A DNA stretch of 64,000 bases from Mucilaginibacter xinganensis (lineage in GTDB: Bacteria > Bacteroidota > Bacteroidia > Sphingobacteriales > Sphingobacteriaceae), in contig JAMFSA010000029.1 of the NCBI GenBank assembly GCA_026225055.1, positions 1 through 64,000 of the forward strand. The letters run 5' to 3'. The notes beneath the pieces were generated by a model that was not told the origin of the DNA, did not search any database, and saw only the letters and a program-made list of their open reading frames with translations. This document shows, in pieces, positions 24,567 through 32,910 of this stretch (position 1 is the first letter of the stretch; each line of letters begins with the position of its first letter). The position numbers and the translations under genes are program-made.

Positions 24567-27029
24567 CTACTCGTAAAAGTACACTCTTTTTACTCGCTGC
24601 GAAACATTAGTTAGTATTTCATAAGGGATAGTGCCAATTTGAGCGGCAAGTTCTTCAATCCTAAGCTCTTCATTAAAAACGGTAACTTCGTCCCCTTCGC
24701 GTATATCCGGCACATTGCTAACATCAAGCATACACATATCCATTGATATATTGCCTACTGTTGGCACCCGTACTCCTCTGATCATCATCTTACCTACACC
24801 GTTACCAAAGGCACGCAAATAACCATCGGCATAGCCTATGCGGATGGTGGCTATCTTACCATTTTTTGCTAAACTACCATTTCGGCCATAGCCAATTGTT
24901 TCACCTGCAGGTATTTTTTTAACTTGCGATACACTTGTTTTTAATCCGGCGATGGGTTGCAAAGCGTTTTCAGAAGCTGGTACTGCCGAATCGATCCCAT
25001 ACAATCCGATACCTAACCTAACCATATCATACTGAGCTGAAGGCCATCGAGTTATGCCAGATGTATTACTTAAATGCTTTATTACTTTATAACCAAGAGC
25101 TTTCTCAATCTGCTTGTATGCTTTCTCAAACTTTGTTATTTGTTTTTGGGTGAATGCATCGTGCTTTGGAGCTTCGCTGGCTACCAGGTGCGAGAATATT
25201 GATTTTACCTGCACATAGATATTTTCTTCCAGAAGATCGCATAATGTCTCTATCTCAAAATCCTCAAAACCGAGCCTGTGCATACCGGTATCTATTTTAA
25301 GATGTACCGGGTAATTTACCAGCCCTGCTGATTGAGCGTATTTAATAAAATCGTCAAACAGGCCGAAGCTATAGATCACCGGCTCCAGTTTATATTCATC
25401 CAGTTTATCAAATGCCGATACCTCTGGGTTCATGATCACAATTGGCAGGGTAATACCAGCTTGCCTAAGCGTAACTCCTTCATCAATATAAGCTACTGCC
25501 AGGTAATCAACCTTATTGTATTGCAGCATATTGGCTACCTCGAAGGTACCGCTACCATACGAAAAAGCCTTAACCATTGCCATCACCTTAACACCCGGCT
25601 TTAACTTTGATTTATAATAGTTCAGGTTATTAAGCAGTGTATTCAAGTTAATTTCGAGTACCGTTTCATGGCCTTTTTGCACTAATGCCCGGCTTACCCT
25701 TTCAAACTCGAAACTGCGCGAACCCTTTATCAGTATGTCTTCATTCCTGAAATTGAGTTTCACCAAGTCTTTTAGCAAAGCTGCCGTATCATGAAAGAAG
25801 TATTTTTCAGGCACATCGAAACGCTCCTGATGGTTAAACACCGCAGTCCCCACTCCCACAAACTTATCTATCTTTTTAGCGCTGATGAGATTTGCCACTT
25901 GTTTATATAACACATCTTCCTCTAAGCCAGATTGAAATATATCAGATAATATTAAAGTCTTTTTTTGATGTTGATTTTGCTGCCCTAAAAAATTGAGTGC
26001 TATTTCTAATGATTGTACATCTGAGTTATAGGAATCATCAATAATTGAACAATCATGAATACCGTTTTTTAGTTCCAGCCGCATGCTGACAGGCGCTAAC
26101 CGCTCTATTCGTTTATCAGCCTCAACCGGACTGTAGCCCATCGCCAGCATGGTTGCCCAACAGGTGATGGCGTTTTCAACCGAAGCTTCATCCATAAACG
26201 GTACCAGGCATTCAATTTCATGGCCCTTATATTTAGCACGTAGATAAAAGTTTTTGCTGATCACCGCTTCACTAAAAACATACAGATCGGCCTGCTTAAA
26301 TTTCTGGCTCCAGGTAAAACATTCCGCTTTTATGACTTTTTGATAATCTATCAGCTGATCGTAATTATGGATAACCAGCTTGCAATGTTTAAATAAGCCC
26401 AATTTCTCTTTTATCTTTTGATCGCGCGATTCAAAGCCCTCATCATGCGCCGAACCAATATGGGTAAGTATACCTATCTCCGGCTTAATTATAGCCTCAA
26501 GGTGATGCATTTCGCCAATGGTTGATATTCCGGCCTCAAAAATACCAAGGTCATTCTTATCGCTTATTTGCCACACGGAAAGTGGTACCCCTATTTGCGA
26601 GTTATAACTTTTAGGATTGCGTACAATATTATGGTCAGAGGCCATCAATTGGTAAAGCCATTCTTTTACTATGGTTTTACCGTTGCTGCCGGTTATGCCA
26701 ATCACTTTTAAATTAAATTGATTGCGGTGATAGGCTGCCAGTGTTTGTAAAGCGACCAATACATCATCAACAATTAAAAAATTTGCGCCGGGCATTTTTA
26801 TTTCGGGGCCTTGCTTTACTACAAAATTGCGGACACCAGCTGCATAGGCTTCGGCAATAAATTCGTGGCCATTCCTCCTGCCGCTTAATGCAAAAAACAA
26901 GGCTTCAGCGGCATTATTGATTCGGCGACTATCAGTAAGCAAAACATTAACGCTATTTTCACTTACGATAGCGCCATTGGCGTTTATAATCTCTTTTATT
27001 TTAGTTATGGTATATTGGCTGTTAAGCAT
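24567..27029 (-). CDS. murF-alr: Fused UDP-MurNAc-tripeptide:D-Ala-D-Ala ligase / alanine racemase
   Basis: An 820-residue two-enzyme fusion for peptidoglycan precursor synthesis: the C-terminal racemase makes D-alanine, and the N-terminal MurF adds D-Ala-D-Ala to UDP-MurNAc-tripeptide. MurF has the P-loop GSNGKT (114-119) and spans about residues 1-450. The racemase starts near residue 455; its PLP lysine is Lys487 in VMAMVKAFSYGSG, and GYGRNGSLAK and RIGYADGYLR lie towards the C-terminus. This fusion is characteristic of Bacteroidota. It is divergent from recX and precedes DUF502 by 6 bp. Confidence 0.93.
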   Translation of the reverse strand: MLNSQYTITKIKEIINANGAIVSENSVNVLLTDSRRINNAAEALFFALSGRRNGHEFIAEAYAAGVRNFVVKQGPEIKMPGANFLIVDDVLVALQTLAAYHRNQFNLKVIGITGSNGKTIVKEWLYQLMASDHNIVRNPKSYNSQIGVPLSVWQISDKNDLGIFEAGISTIGEMHHLEAIIKPEIGILTHIGSAHDEGFESRDQKIKEKLGLFKHCKLVIHNYDQLIDYQKVIKAECFTWSQKFKQADLYVFSEAVISKNFYLRAKYKGHEIECLVPFMDEASVENAITCWATMLAMGYSPVEADKRIERLAPVSMRLELKNGIHDCSIIDDSYNSDVQSLEIALNFLGQQNQHQKKTLILSDIFQSGLEEDVLYKQVANLISAKKIDKFVGVGTAVFNHQERFDVPEKYFFHDTAALLKDLVKLNFRNEDILIKGSRSFEFERVSRALVQKGHETVLEINLNTLLNNLNYYKSKLKPGVKVMAMVKAFSYGSGTFEVANMLQYNKVDYLAVAYIDEGVTLRQAGITLPIVIMNPEVSAFDKLDEYKLEPVIYSFGLFDDFIKYAQSAGLVNYPVHLKIDTGMHRLGFEDFEIETLCDLLEENIYVQVKSIFSHLVASEAPKHDAFTQKQITKFEKAYKQIEKALGYKVIKHLSNTSGITRWPSAQYDMVRLGIGLYGIDSAVPASENALQPIAGLKTSVSQVKKIPAGETIGYGRNGSLAKNGKIATIRIGYADGYLRAFGNGVGKMMIRGVRVPTVGNISMDMCMLDVSNVPDIREGDEVTVFNEELRIEELAAQIGTIPYEILTNVSQRVKRVYFYE

Positions 27030-27089
27030 GGCACTAATTTGATTATATTTCTGCCAATAGAAGAATTTTTATCGAATTTTGGTTTTTAA

Positions 27090-27572
27090 ATGGATCAGCC
27101 CAAGCCCCCTAAAATTACCGACGAAAAAGTAGCCTTAACTAAAGCCGAAGCTTTTTGCGCCTACCAGGAGCGATCGCAGCATGAGATACGCAACAAACTT
27201 TATGAATGGGGATTGTGGACAGATGCCGTAGAGAACATCATCATCCAACTTATTGGCAGTAACTTTTTAAGTGAAGAACGCTTTGCCAAAGCCTATGTAA
27301 GAGGTAAGTTCAAGCAAAAAGGCTGGGGAAAAATAAAGATAAAACAAGGCCTCAAACTAAAAAAGGTGCCCGACGGATTGATAAAAAAAGCCCTGCAAAC
27401 CATTGATGGTGATGAATACCTGGATACATTGAGCAGGTTATTGAATAAAAAAGCTGCATCGTTTATCGAGAAAGACCCTTATAAACGCAGATATAGGCTG
27501 CAACAGTACGCTTTTAGCCGCGGATATGAGATTGACATCACAAATGATATTTTGAAAACCAGCGAGTTATAA
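27090..27572 (+). CDS. recX: Regulatory protein RecX
   Basis: RecX caps and disassembles RecA filaments. The 160-residue protein consists of the three-helix repeats of the family: CAYQERSQHEIRNKL, LSEERFAKAYVRGKFKQKGWG and KRRYRLQQYAFSRGYE. The motif ERSQHEIRNKL is close to the usual CRxRSxxELxxKL. RecA is not adjacent. The gene stands alone between the divergent murF-alr gene and the tRNA promoter, which lies just 29 bp after its stop. Confidence 0.88.
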   Translation: MDQPKPPKITDEKVALTKAEAFCAYQERSQHEIRNKLYEWGLWTDAVENIIIQLIGSNFLSEERFAKAYVRGKFKQKGWGKIKIKQGLKLKKVPDGLIKKALQTIDGDEYLDTLSRLLNKKAASFIEKDPYKRRYRLQQYAFSRGYEIDITNDILKTSEL

Positions 27573-27600
27573 ACTTTTATAAAAAAAGTGAAAATTTTCC

Positions 27601-27630
27601 TTGCAGGATATTCAATTCTGCCTATATTTG
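27601..27630 (+). promoter_or_regulatory. Promoter of the tRNA-Gly/tRNA-Leu unit
   Basis: TTG (27601-27603), exactly 19 bp, TATATTTG (27623-27630): a perfect Bacteroidota promoter. Transcription should start near 27636, leaving a leader of about 74 nt before tRNA-Gly. Confidence 0.85.
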
Positions 27631-27709
27631 CACTCCCAACAACGAAGAGGCGGTTTAGCTTACAAAGTTGAAAGGAAAAGAGTAGAAAAATATGATACTC
27701 TTACCATAT

Positions 27710-27782
<73 letters not shown>

Positions 27783-27783
27783 C

Positions 27784-27812
27784 AAATCCCTTCCCACAAA
27801 AAGAAGGGATTT
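27784..27812 (+). other. Hairpin between the two tRNA genes
   Basis: AAATCCCTTC (27784-27793) pairs perfectly with GAAGGGATTT (27803-27812), starting two bases after tRNA-Gly. There is no T-run, so it is more likely a processing site for RNase III or RNase E than a terminator. Confidence 0.6.
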
Positions 27813-27835
27813 ATTGTTAGAAGGTTTAGACACCT

Positions 27836-27920
27836 GCTCAGATGGTGGAACTGGTAGACACGCAGGACTTAAAATCCTGTTCCCGTAAACGGAGTGCGGG
27901 TTCGATTCCCGCTCTGAGTA
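27836..27920 (+). tRNA. tRNA-Leu (TAA)
   Basis: An 85-nt class II tRNA: acceptor GCTCAGA/TCTGAGT, D arm with GGTGGAACTGGTAGACAC, anticodon loop CTTAAAA (anticodon TAA), variable arm TTCCCGTAAACGGAGT, T arm GCGGG-TTCGATT-CCCGC, discriminator A. CCA is not encoded. Confidence 0.97.
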
Positions 27921-27939
27921 CTTTTAAAAGAATCGAACA

Positions 27940-27975
27940 AAAAAAGCCTGATACAGAAATGTGTCAGGCTTTTTT
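27940..27975 (+). terminator. Terminator of the tRNA unit
   Basis: AAAAAAGCCTGA (27940-27951) pairs with TCAGGCTTTTTT (27964-27975). The loop can close further with ACA-GAAA-TGT, and the T-run is included in the stem. Confidence 0.92.
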
Positions 27976-28057
27976 GTTTTGGGTTCGAGCCCTGTGAATT
28001 ACCCACCAAGCCCCCTATTCCCAGTCGCCCATCGACTATAACAGTTTAGTATTTTGA

Positions 28058-28128
28058 TTTATTTACAAAGTTTACAATTTTATTTACAATCCTAATTCCT
28101 CGGGCTGAAGGCAATCAAAGTAATTTTG
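28058..28128 (+). promoter_or_regulatory. Operator-promoter with three TTTACAA repeats (copy 1)
   Basis: Positions 28058-28092 are an exact copy of 32819-32853. They hold TTTACAA at 28062, 28071 and 28083 (spacing 9 and 12 bp). Then 28 bp later comes TAATTTTG (28121-28128), a perfect -7 box. There is no good -33 TTG, so an activator bound at the repeats (about -72 to -45) is likely needed. This is the promoter of the secreted-protein gene at 28221. Confidence 0.7.
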
Positions 28129-28220
28129 CTGCATAATATGATATGAAAAATTAAAAGAGTTCCTTAAATGGATCTGATTTATCAGGAGATAAAACTATGT
28201 TAATTAAACCTACAAAAAAT

Positions 28221-28787
28221 ATGAAAAAAATCATTTATGCGCTGATCTTACCGCTGGTTGTGGTAAGCGGACTAATATTTGCTAATCATGAAATTAAAAA
28301 TGACGCTTCTAAAAAATCAACTTCAAAGCCCCTCTCTGCTGCTGAAAGGGAAGCTGCAATGAAAAAATGGGAGGCTACCCCTGATGGTATAAAGTACAAA
28401 AAATGGGAAGGGTCTCCCGAAGGTAAAAAAGTGTATGCCGGTGCTGCTAAAATCAGGAAGCACATTAAGGATTATACTAATATGGAGGGAGTTGTAACCT
28501 CTCTTTCTCTTCCGCCAGGCTCATTATTAGGTTTCGGAGTGATGGTGAAGATCAATGACGACGATTATATTCTTAGTTTTGGGCCGGAAAAGTCTGACAA
28601 TTTTTTTTTGAACTTTAACAATGAATTTAAGCAATTGCATAGCCTTAAAGTTAACGACAAAATAATTATAAAAAGCCATAGCGTATCGTACGCGCCCAAA
28701 TATTCATATCCAATCGTATCGGGCGACTATGTAGAACGAGATAGTAAAATAATTTATAAACGTGCCCCTCGCAAAGGCGGTTGCTAA
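28221..28787 (+). CDS. Secreted protein of unknown function
   Basis: Not recognised. The ATG at 28221 (MKKIIYALILPLVVVSGLIFA) gives 188 residues with a clear signal peptide. The mature part begins with a Lys-rich segment holding two near-repeats, KKWEATPDGIKY and KKWEGSPEGKKV. It continues with a beta-rich domain of about 110 residues (MEGVVTSLSLPPGS, GFGVMVKINDDDYILSFG, HSLKVNDKIIIKSHSVSY) that reads like an OB-fold or beta-barrel. An in-frame ATG at 28197 is possible but would disturb the signal peptide. Its promoter is a near copy of the yceI promoter, and the first bases of both genes are also alike, so the two are probably co-regulated. Confidence 0.72.
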   Translation: MKKIIYALILPLVVVSGLIFANHEIKNDASKKSTSKPLSAAEREAAMKKWEATPDGIKYKKWEGSPEGKKVYAGAAKIRKHIKDYTNMEGVVTSLSLPPGSLLGFGVMVKINDDDYILSFGPEKSDNFFLNFNNEFKQLHSLKVNDKIIIKSHSVSYAPKYSYPIVSGDYVERDSKIIYKRAPRKGGC

Positions 28788-28953
28788 GTAATAAATTATG
28801 ATATATATACACGTATATGCTTTGTTATTGATGTTTGTTTTCATTTAAAAGGGCTGTCAGTGGTATCAGTTTTATATTCACTAAACGTTTGATCTTCTTC
28901 CCGCCGCCTTATTCAAAATTACCGTTTTAAGCAATTAAATCGGTAATATGCGG

Positions 28954-28990
28954 AAAGCCTCCATTGATGATTATTTAACTGAAAGGCTTT
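28954..28990 (+). terminator. Possible terminator
   Basis: AAAGCCT (28954-28960) pairs with AGGCTTT (28984-28990), loop 23 nt, followed by TCTATTT. Confidence 0.4.
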
Positions 28991-29083
28991 TCTATTTAAT
29001 TAGCAACATCGTAAAAACGCCTCAATACAATGCAATTATTTATTAAGAGTTGGCGGATCAAGGCGGTTATAGTTACGGCTTCG

Positions 29084-29218
29084 TTAAATTGTCCAACTTC
29101 TGCTTTTACCAGGAACAATTTGTGCCGAATTCTTAATTGACGCTTTTTTTGGTGTTTGATTACATTCAGTCAGAAGTAAAAACATTAGTACAGTCAAATA
29201 GTTATTTTTATAAGACAT
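29084..29218 (-). CDS. Possible 44-residue lipoprotein-like peptide
   Basis: Starts at the ATG ending at 29218: MSYKNNYLTVLMFLLLTECN, a hydrophobic segment and a cysteine at residue 19, then a polar tail. The residue before the cysteine is Glu, which does not fit a lipobox well. An open frame continues upstream to 29314. It could be the decayed start of a lost lipoprotein gene. Confidence 0.25.
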   Translation of the reverse strand: MSYKNNYLTVLMFLLLTECNQTPKKASIKNSAQIVPGKSRSWTI

Positions 29219-29291
29219 TTGGTGTTTAAAAATCCAGCATGTTAATTTCTTTGAACACCTTGAATAAGAAAAATCACAGCAATTATTCGCT

Positions 29292-29423
29292 TTAACTGTC
29301 AGGATTTTTCTCATCGTATTTCTGCAAAATCCGCTCTACAATCACCAGGAAGCCATAAATGTGTTCAATTAATTTCCCGGTATCGGTACTGCACGACGTG
29401 ATAAAATACAGTAAATTAATCAC
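29292..29423 (-). pseudogene. Possible remnant or micro-gene (43 residues)
   Basis: A GTG-started frame with protein-like composition: INLLYFITSCSTDTGKLIEH followed by a helical end RILQKYDEKNPDS. A stop codon (TAA) directly precedes the GTG. The frame ends with amphipathic helix character, like the C-terminus of a larger protein. The start overlaps the inverted repeat at 29403-29435. Confidence 0.3.
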
Positions 29424-29435
29424 TTACTGTATTTT
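29403..29435. repeat. Perfect 12-bp inverted repeat
   Basis: AAAATACAGTAA (29403-29414) pairs with TTACTGTATTTT (29424-29435), spacer 9 nt. The right arm borders a GTG start on the minus strand, and a T-run follows on the plus strand. It could be an operator or a terminator. Confidence 0.75.
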
Positions 29436-29719
29436 TTATTTAGTGAACATACGTAACTACATACACTATTAAAACGACATACAAAATAGTTCTACATTCT
29501 ATTTTTTTGATTAGAGTAAAAGTTAGATAAATGATTTAATCAGGTTAAAAGTCTTTTTAAAGGCTCAATAATCTCCCCAAGATGTGCTGATTAGCCTCGG
29601 TAGTCTTGTGACTGTGTCACGTAGCATATTAAAGCAAATACTGCCTACTGATAAATCCATCATCGCTAATATCTTTTACTAAATGCTAAAAATAATGGCA
29701 AAATGTGTAAAATTGCGGT

Positions 29720-31675
29720 ATGAACGCCAAGGCGCAGTTAGCCCTCGATTATGTCGCATCCACCAATACCACCGTTTTTCTGACCGGCAAAGCCGGTACT
29801 GGTAAAACCACGCTGTTACAGCAAATTAAACAAGAAGCCAAAAAGAAACTGGCGGTGGTTGCACCAACAGGCGTGGCTGCGATCAACGCGGGCGGGATGA
29901 CGATACATTCTTTTTTCCAAATCCCATTCGGGCCGCTTATACCTGGCGGTGATAGTCGGCCGGAAGTTCATTATAGTCCTGAAAAGAAAGATCTCCTTTA
30001 TAATTTAGAATTGCTCATTATTGATGAGGTAAGCATGGTACGGCCTGATATAATAGATCAGATCGACCTGATCTTGAGAAATATTAAAGAGTCAAATCAT
30101 CCTTTCGGTGGTGTGCAGCTTTTACTTATCGGTGATTTGTCACAGTTGAGCCCGATCATCCGCGAGGAGGAATGGGCTATGCTCAGCCGCTTTTATAGCA
30201 ACCCCTATTTTTTCAACAGCCAGGTTTTAAAAAAGATGCCCTACATCCGTATTGAGCTTGACCATGTTTATCGCCAGAAAGAACAGATCTTTGTTGATAT
30301 ACTAAACGAGGTGCGCAATCAAACGCTCAGCTCTGAAAATTTAACAATTTTAAATGAACGTTATCGGCCAAACTATATCCCATCAGCAATTGAACCTTAT
30401 ATAACTTTAACGACCCATAACAGCATAGCTAATCAACTCAATACTGAATATTTAGCGGTGCTGGAGGGTGATACATTTGAATTTAAGGCTGTCATAAAGG
30501 GCGATTTTCCAAAAGATGCCTATCCTACAGAAACTGAACTAAAACTAAAAGTTGGTTCACAGGTCATGTTCGTCAAAAATGACAACTCGGCCGAAAAACT
30601 GTATTACAATGGTAAGATCGGTACGGTGAACCGCATAGAAGGAAGTTCTGTATTTGTGACCTGCGGATCAGAAAATGAGCTTGCAGTTGAAGCACAGGAA
30701 TGGTCAAATATCAAATACAAACTCGAAGACGAGCAGATAAGCGAAACCAATGCGGGTAGCTTTGCTCAGATCCCTTTAAAACTGGCCTGGGCCATCACTA
30801 TCCATAAAAGCCAGGGCTTGAGCTTTGACAAAGCCATCATCGATGTCAGTGAAGCCTTCGCTCACGGGCAGGCCTATGTCGCGCTTAGCCGCTGCCGTAC
30901 ACTTTCCGGCATGGTATTACGCAATCCAATAGCTGCGCAAAATATTATCAACGACCCTTCCGTTATCCGATATAACGAACAAGCGCAACAAAATATTCCC
31001 GATCTGGAAGCTGACCGCGAGAAATACTCTGCCTTCCTCCTTTCTGAATTATTCAACTTCAACGGTTTAAAAAAACGAGTTCAAGAGTTTGAGAACTTAT
31101 TAAATACCACCATCATAACGGTGGCAGAGAAAACCGCGCGCCAGCTTAAATTAAATGAATCCGAACGCATCCTAAAAGCTGCGGACTATTTCTTAAATGA
31201 ATTAAAGCAGGCGGCAGAAAGCCTGCATAGCCAAATACCCGCCTTAATCGGCACTTCCAAAGAAGGAGCCGCAAAAGCCGACCATCTGTTACAATGGATC
31301 ATGGCCCGCATCAGTTTAATGGAACATTTTTCGACCAATGATTTTAGCGCTTCAGCCTACCGCAAAGCTATAGCATCAGTTACTAAACCAGGCCACTCTT
31401 ATGTAAAGGCACTCAACGCCAAACCCAACGAAAAACTCTACGAACAAATAATTGAATGGCGAGAAAAAACGGCGGAAAAAGAAACGATCATGCCTACCGC
31501 TATCTTATCTGAAAGAACTGCCGCGGCCATTGCCGAGAAGCTCCCCGCAACTGTCAAAGCACTCAGCGCCATCAAAGGCGTAGGCCCGCAAAAAACTACG
31601 CAATACGGCCCGGAACTCATTCAAATGATTCGCAGCTTTCTGACTCCCGAAAAAGAACAAGGAAGCTTATTTTAA
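29720..31675 (+). CDS. PIF1-like DNA helicase with C-terminal HRDC domain
   Basis: An ATP-dependent 5'-3' helicase of superfamily 1B, 651 residues. Walker A is GKAGTGKTT (23-31), motif Ia is APTGVAAINAGG, Walker B is LLIIDEVSM, then GDLSQLSPI, and the late motif WAITIHKSQG with YVALSRC. Residues 1-430 form the PIF1/RecD2-like core. The end (about 560-645) is an HRDC-like nucleic-acid-binding domain (WREKTAEKETIMPTAILSER, LSAIKGVGPQKTTQYG). Bacterial PIF1-like helicases act on replication-fork barriers and G-quadruplexes. This one stands alone in the accessory stretch. Confidence 0.88.
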   Translation: MNAKAQLALDYVASTNTTVFLTGKAGTGKTTLLQQIKQEAKKKLAVVAPTGVAAINAGGMTIHSFFQIPFGPLIPGGDSRPEVHYSPEKKDLLYNLELLIIDEVSMVRPDIIDQIDLILRNIKESNHPFGGVQLLLIGDLSQLSPIIREEEWAMLSRFYSNPYFFNSQVLKKMPYIRIELDHVYRQKEQIFVDILNEVRNQTLSSENLTILNERYRPNYIPSAIEPYITLTTHNSIANQLNTEYLAVLEGDTFEFKAVIKGDFPKDAYPTETELKLKVGSQVMFVKNDNSAEKLYYNGKIGTVNRIEGSSVFVTCGSENELAVEAQEWSNIKYKLEDEQISETNAGSFAQIPLKLAWAITIHKSQGLSFDKAIIDVSEAFAHGQAYVALSRCRTLSGMVLRNPIAAQNIINDPSVIRYNEQAQQNIPDLEADREKYSAFLLSELFNFNGLKKRVQEFENLLNTTIITVAEKTARQLKLNESERILKAADYFLNELKQAAESLHSQIPALIGTSKEGAAKADHLLQWIMARISLMEHFSTNDFSASAYRKAIASVTKPGHSYVKALNAKPNEKLYEQIIEWREKTAEKETIMPTAILSERTAAAIAEKLPATVKALSAIKGVGPQKTTQYGPELIQMIRSFLTPEKEQGSLF

Positions 31676-31891
31676 AATTCAGCAGATGGCTTTTATTAAC
31701 TAACGCAATTTAATAATGCCTAACAACAAAAATCAACGATTGCCGCTCGTCTGCCCGAACGAGGTACTCCTCTCTCCAACATTTCAAATAATGCGTTTAA
31801 TTTGAATATTAGTAAAGGATAATTTTTTTTATAATGCCGTTTAGTAGTTCACGATAATGTTTTACAAATGCCAGATTGAATTCTGATAAGA

Positions 31892-32806
31892 TCAGTTTTG
31901 GGCGAGGAGATTCTTCTTAGAGCTGATTTCCAGCTTGTATCCTTTGCCGCGTACAACAACAATGTTGATATTAGGGTCAGGTTCCAGTTTTTTTCTAAGT
32001 TTTGATATGAACATATCCAAACTACGCCCCACAATAACACCTTCATCTTCCCATATCTCTTTTTGCAGCCGGCTTCTCTCTATAGTCTCGTTAGGCGATA
32101 ACGCGAATATGCGCAGTAGACGTGTTTCAGTTCCAGTTAGATTTATAGTTTTTTTATTTATTACCAGTTGCCGCTTCTGCTCATCAAACAAGGCCGAGCC
32201 AAAAGTGAATACCTCGGTAACCTGACCTTTTGGTAAGGCGTTCTTAGGCTTAATAGATCTCAAAAAAATGAAACCAACAAATGCTAAAAATGGCAGGCTG
32301 CCCAGAAGATATCCATTCTTTGCTGTATTTATTCCTGCCGGTTTGAATTTAATATTGATCATATAAGATGCTTTCGGTTGCTTTCTTCCCATACATGCTA
32401 TAATATCATTTTTTTTATTTTTTGATATAGCGTAGCCATAGGCTACACTGGAGTTGCCGGAGTTCAGAACGTCAACAACGTAATCACGCGCGAGCGGGTC
32501 TTTGGCCAACAAACGCCGGGTAGTATTCACCAGGGAATCCGGTAGAAAAGTAAGATCCTTTTCAAACCTTATCTGGTATTCATTTTCAGCGATCTTTTTT
32601 ACCGGGAGCACCCTTGATGTAAGGTCGCCCGATTGTGCTAATAGTTCATCTCCGATCCTGCGAAGCAACACTTCCCTTCTGGCGATATCAAAGTCGTCAT
32701 TGCCCTCCATACTGAAAGCCACGCAGATTACAGAGATAAACAGGAGTAATATCAATCCGAACAGGTATTTGCGTTTCCCGGCGAGGAGATTTCGACTAAG
32801 ATGCAT
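31892..32806 (-). CDS. Membrane-embedded one-component regulator with C-terminal winged helix
   Basis: A 304-residue protein: cytoplasmic N-terminus, TM1 (about 14-32), an extracytoplasmic domain (33-165), TM2 (about 166-183) and a cytoplasmic OmpR/PhoB-type winged helix (198-295; recognition region VGRSLDMFISKLRKKLEP, ending VRGKGYKL). This is ToxR-like logic in reverse order, with the DNA-binding domain at the C-terminus and no receiver domain. A signal outside the membrane would be passed directly to DNA. The gene is divergent from yceI. The three-repeat element at 32819-32853 sits between them, 17 bp from its start codon, so self-regulation is plausible. Confidence 0.85.
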   Translation of the reverse strand: MHLSRNLLAGKRKYLFGLILLLFISVICVAFSMEGNDDFDIARREVLLRRIGDELLAQSGDLTSRVLPVKKIAENEYQIRFEKDLTFLPDSLVNTTRRLLAKDPLARDYVVDVLNSGNSSVAYGYAISKNKKNDIIACMGRKQPKASYMINIKFKPAGINTAKNGYLLGSLPFLAFVGFIFLRSIKPKNALPKGQVTEVFTFGSALFDEQKRQLVINKKTINLTGTETRLLRIFALSPNETIERSRLQKEIWEDEGVIVGRSLDMFISKLRKKLEPDPNINIVVVRGKGYKLEISSKKNLLAQN

Positions 32807-32818
32807 AGTGTCAAGTTT

Positions 32819-32889
32819 TTTATTTACAAAGTTTACAATTTTATTTACAATCCAAATTTCTCAAGCCGAAAAACATCAAAGTAGATTTG
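32819..32889 (+). promoter_or_regulatory. Operator-promoter with three TTTACAA repeats (copy 2)
   Basis: Exact copy of 28058-28092 at 32819-32853: TTTACAA at 32823, 32832 and 32844. The -7 box TAGATTTG (32882-32889) is again 28 bp later. It serves yceI and probably the divergent regulator. The bases after the box (GATATGAAAAAT) also match copy 1. Confidence 0.75.
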
Positions 32890-32910
32890 CTGAATCAATT
32901 TTGATGTGAT

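Larger units (their letters stand above)
28788..29719. other. Long gap (930 bp) without a clear gene
   Basis: AT-rich stretch between the secreted-protein gene and the helicase. It contains a terminator (28954-28990), two very small possible reading frames on the minus strand (29084-29218, 29292-29423) and a strong inverted repeat (29403-29435). It may hold remnants of lost genes. Upstream of the helicase, TAAAATTG (29708-29715) is a near -7 box four bases before the ATG. Confidence 0.6.

Noticed and set aside
27981..27992. GGGTTCGAGCCC resembling a tRNA T-arm after the tRNA terminator (possible att remnant)
   Set aside because: The stem is short, the rest of a tRNA 3' half is absent, and no integrase gene is nearby.
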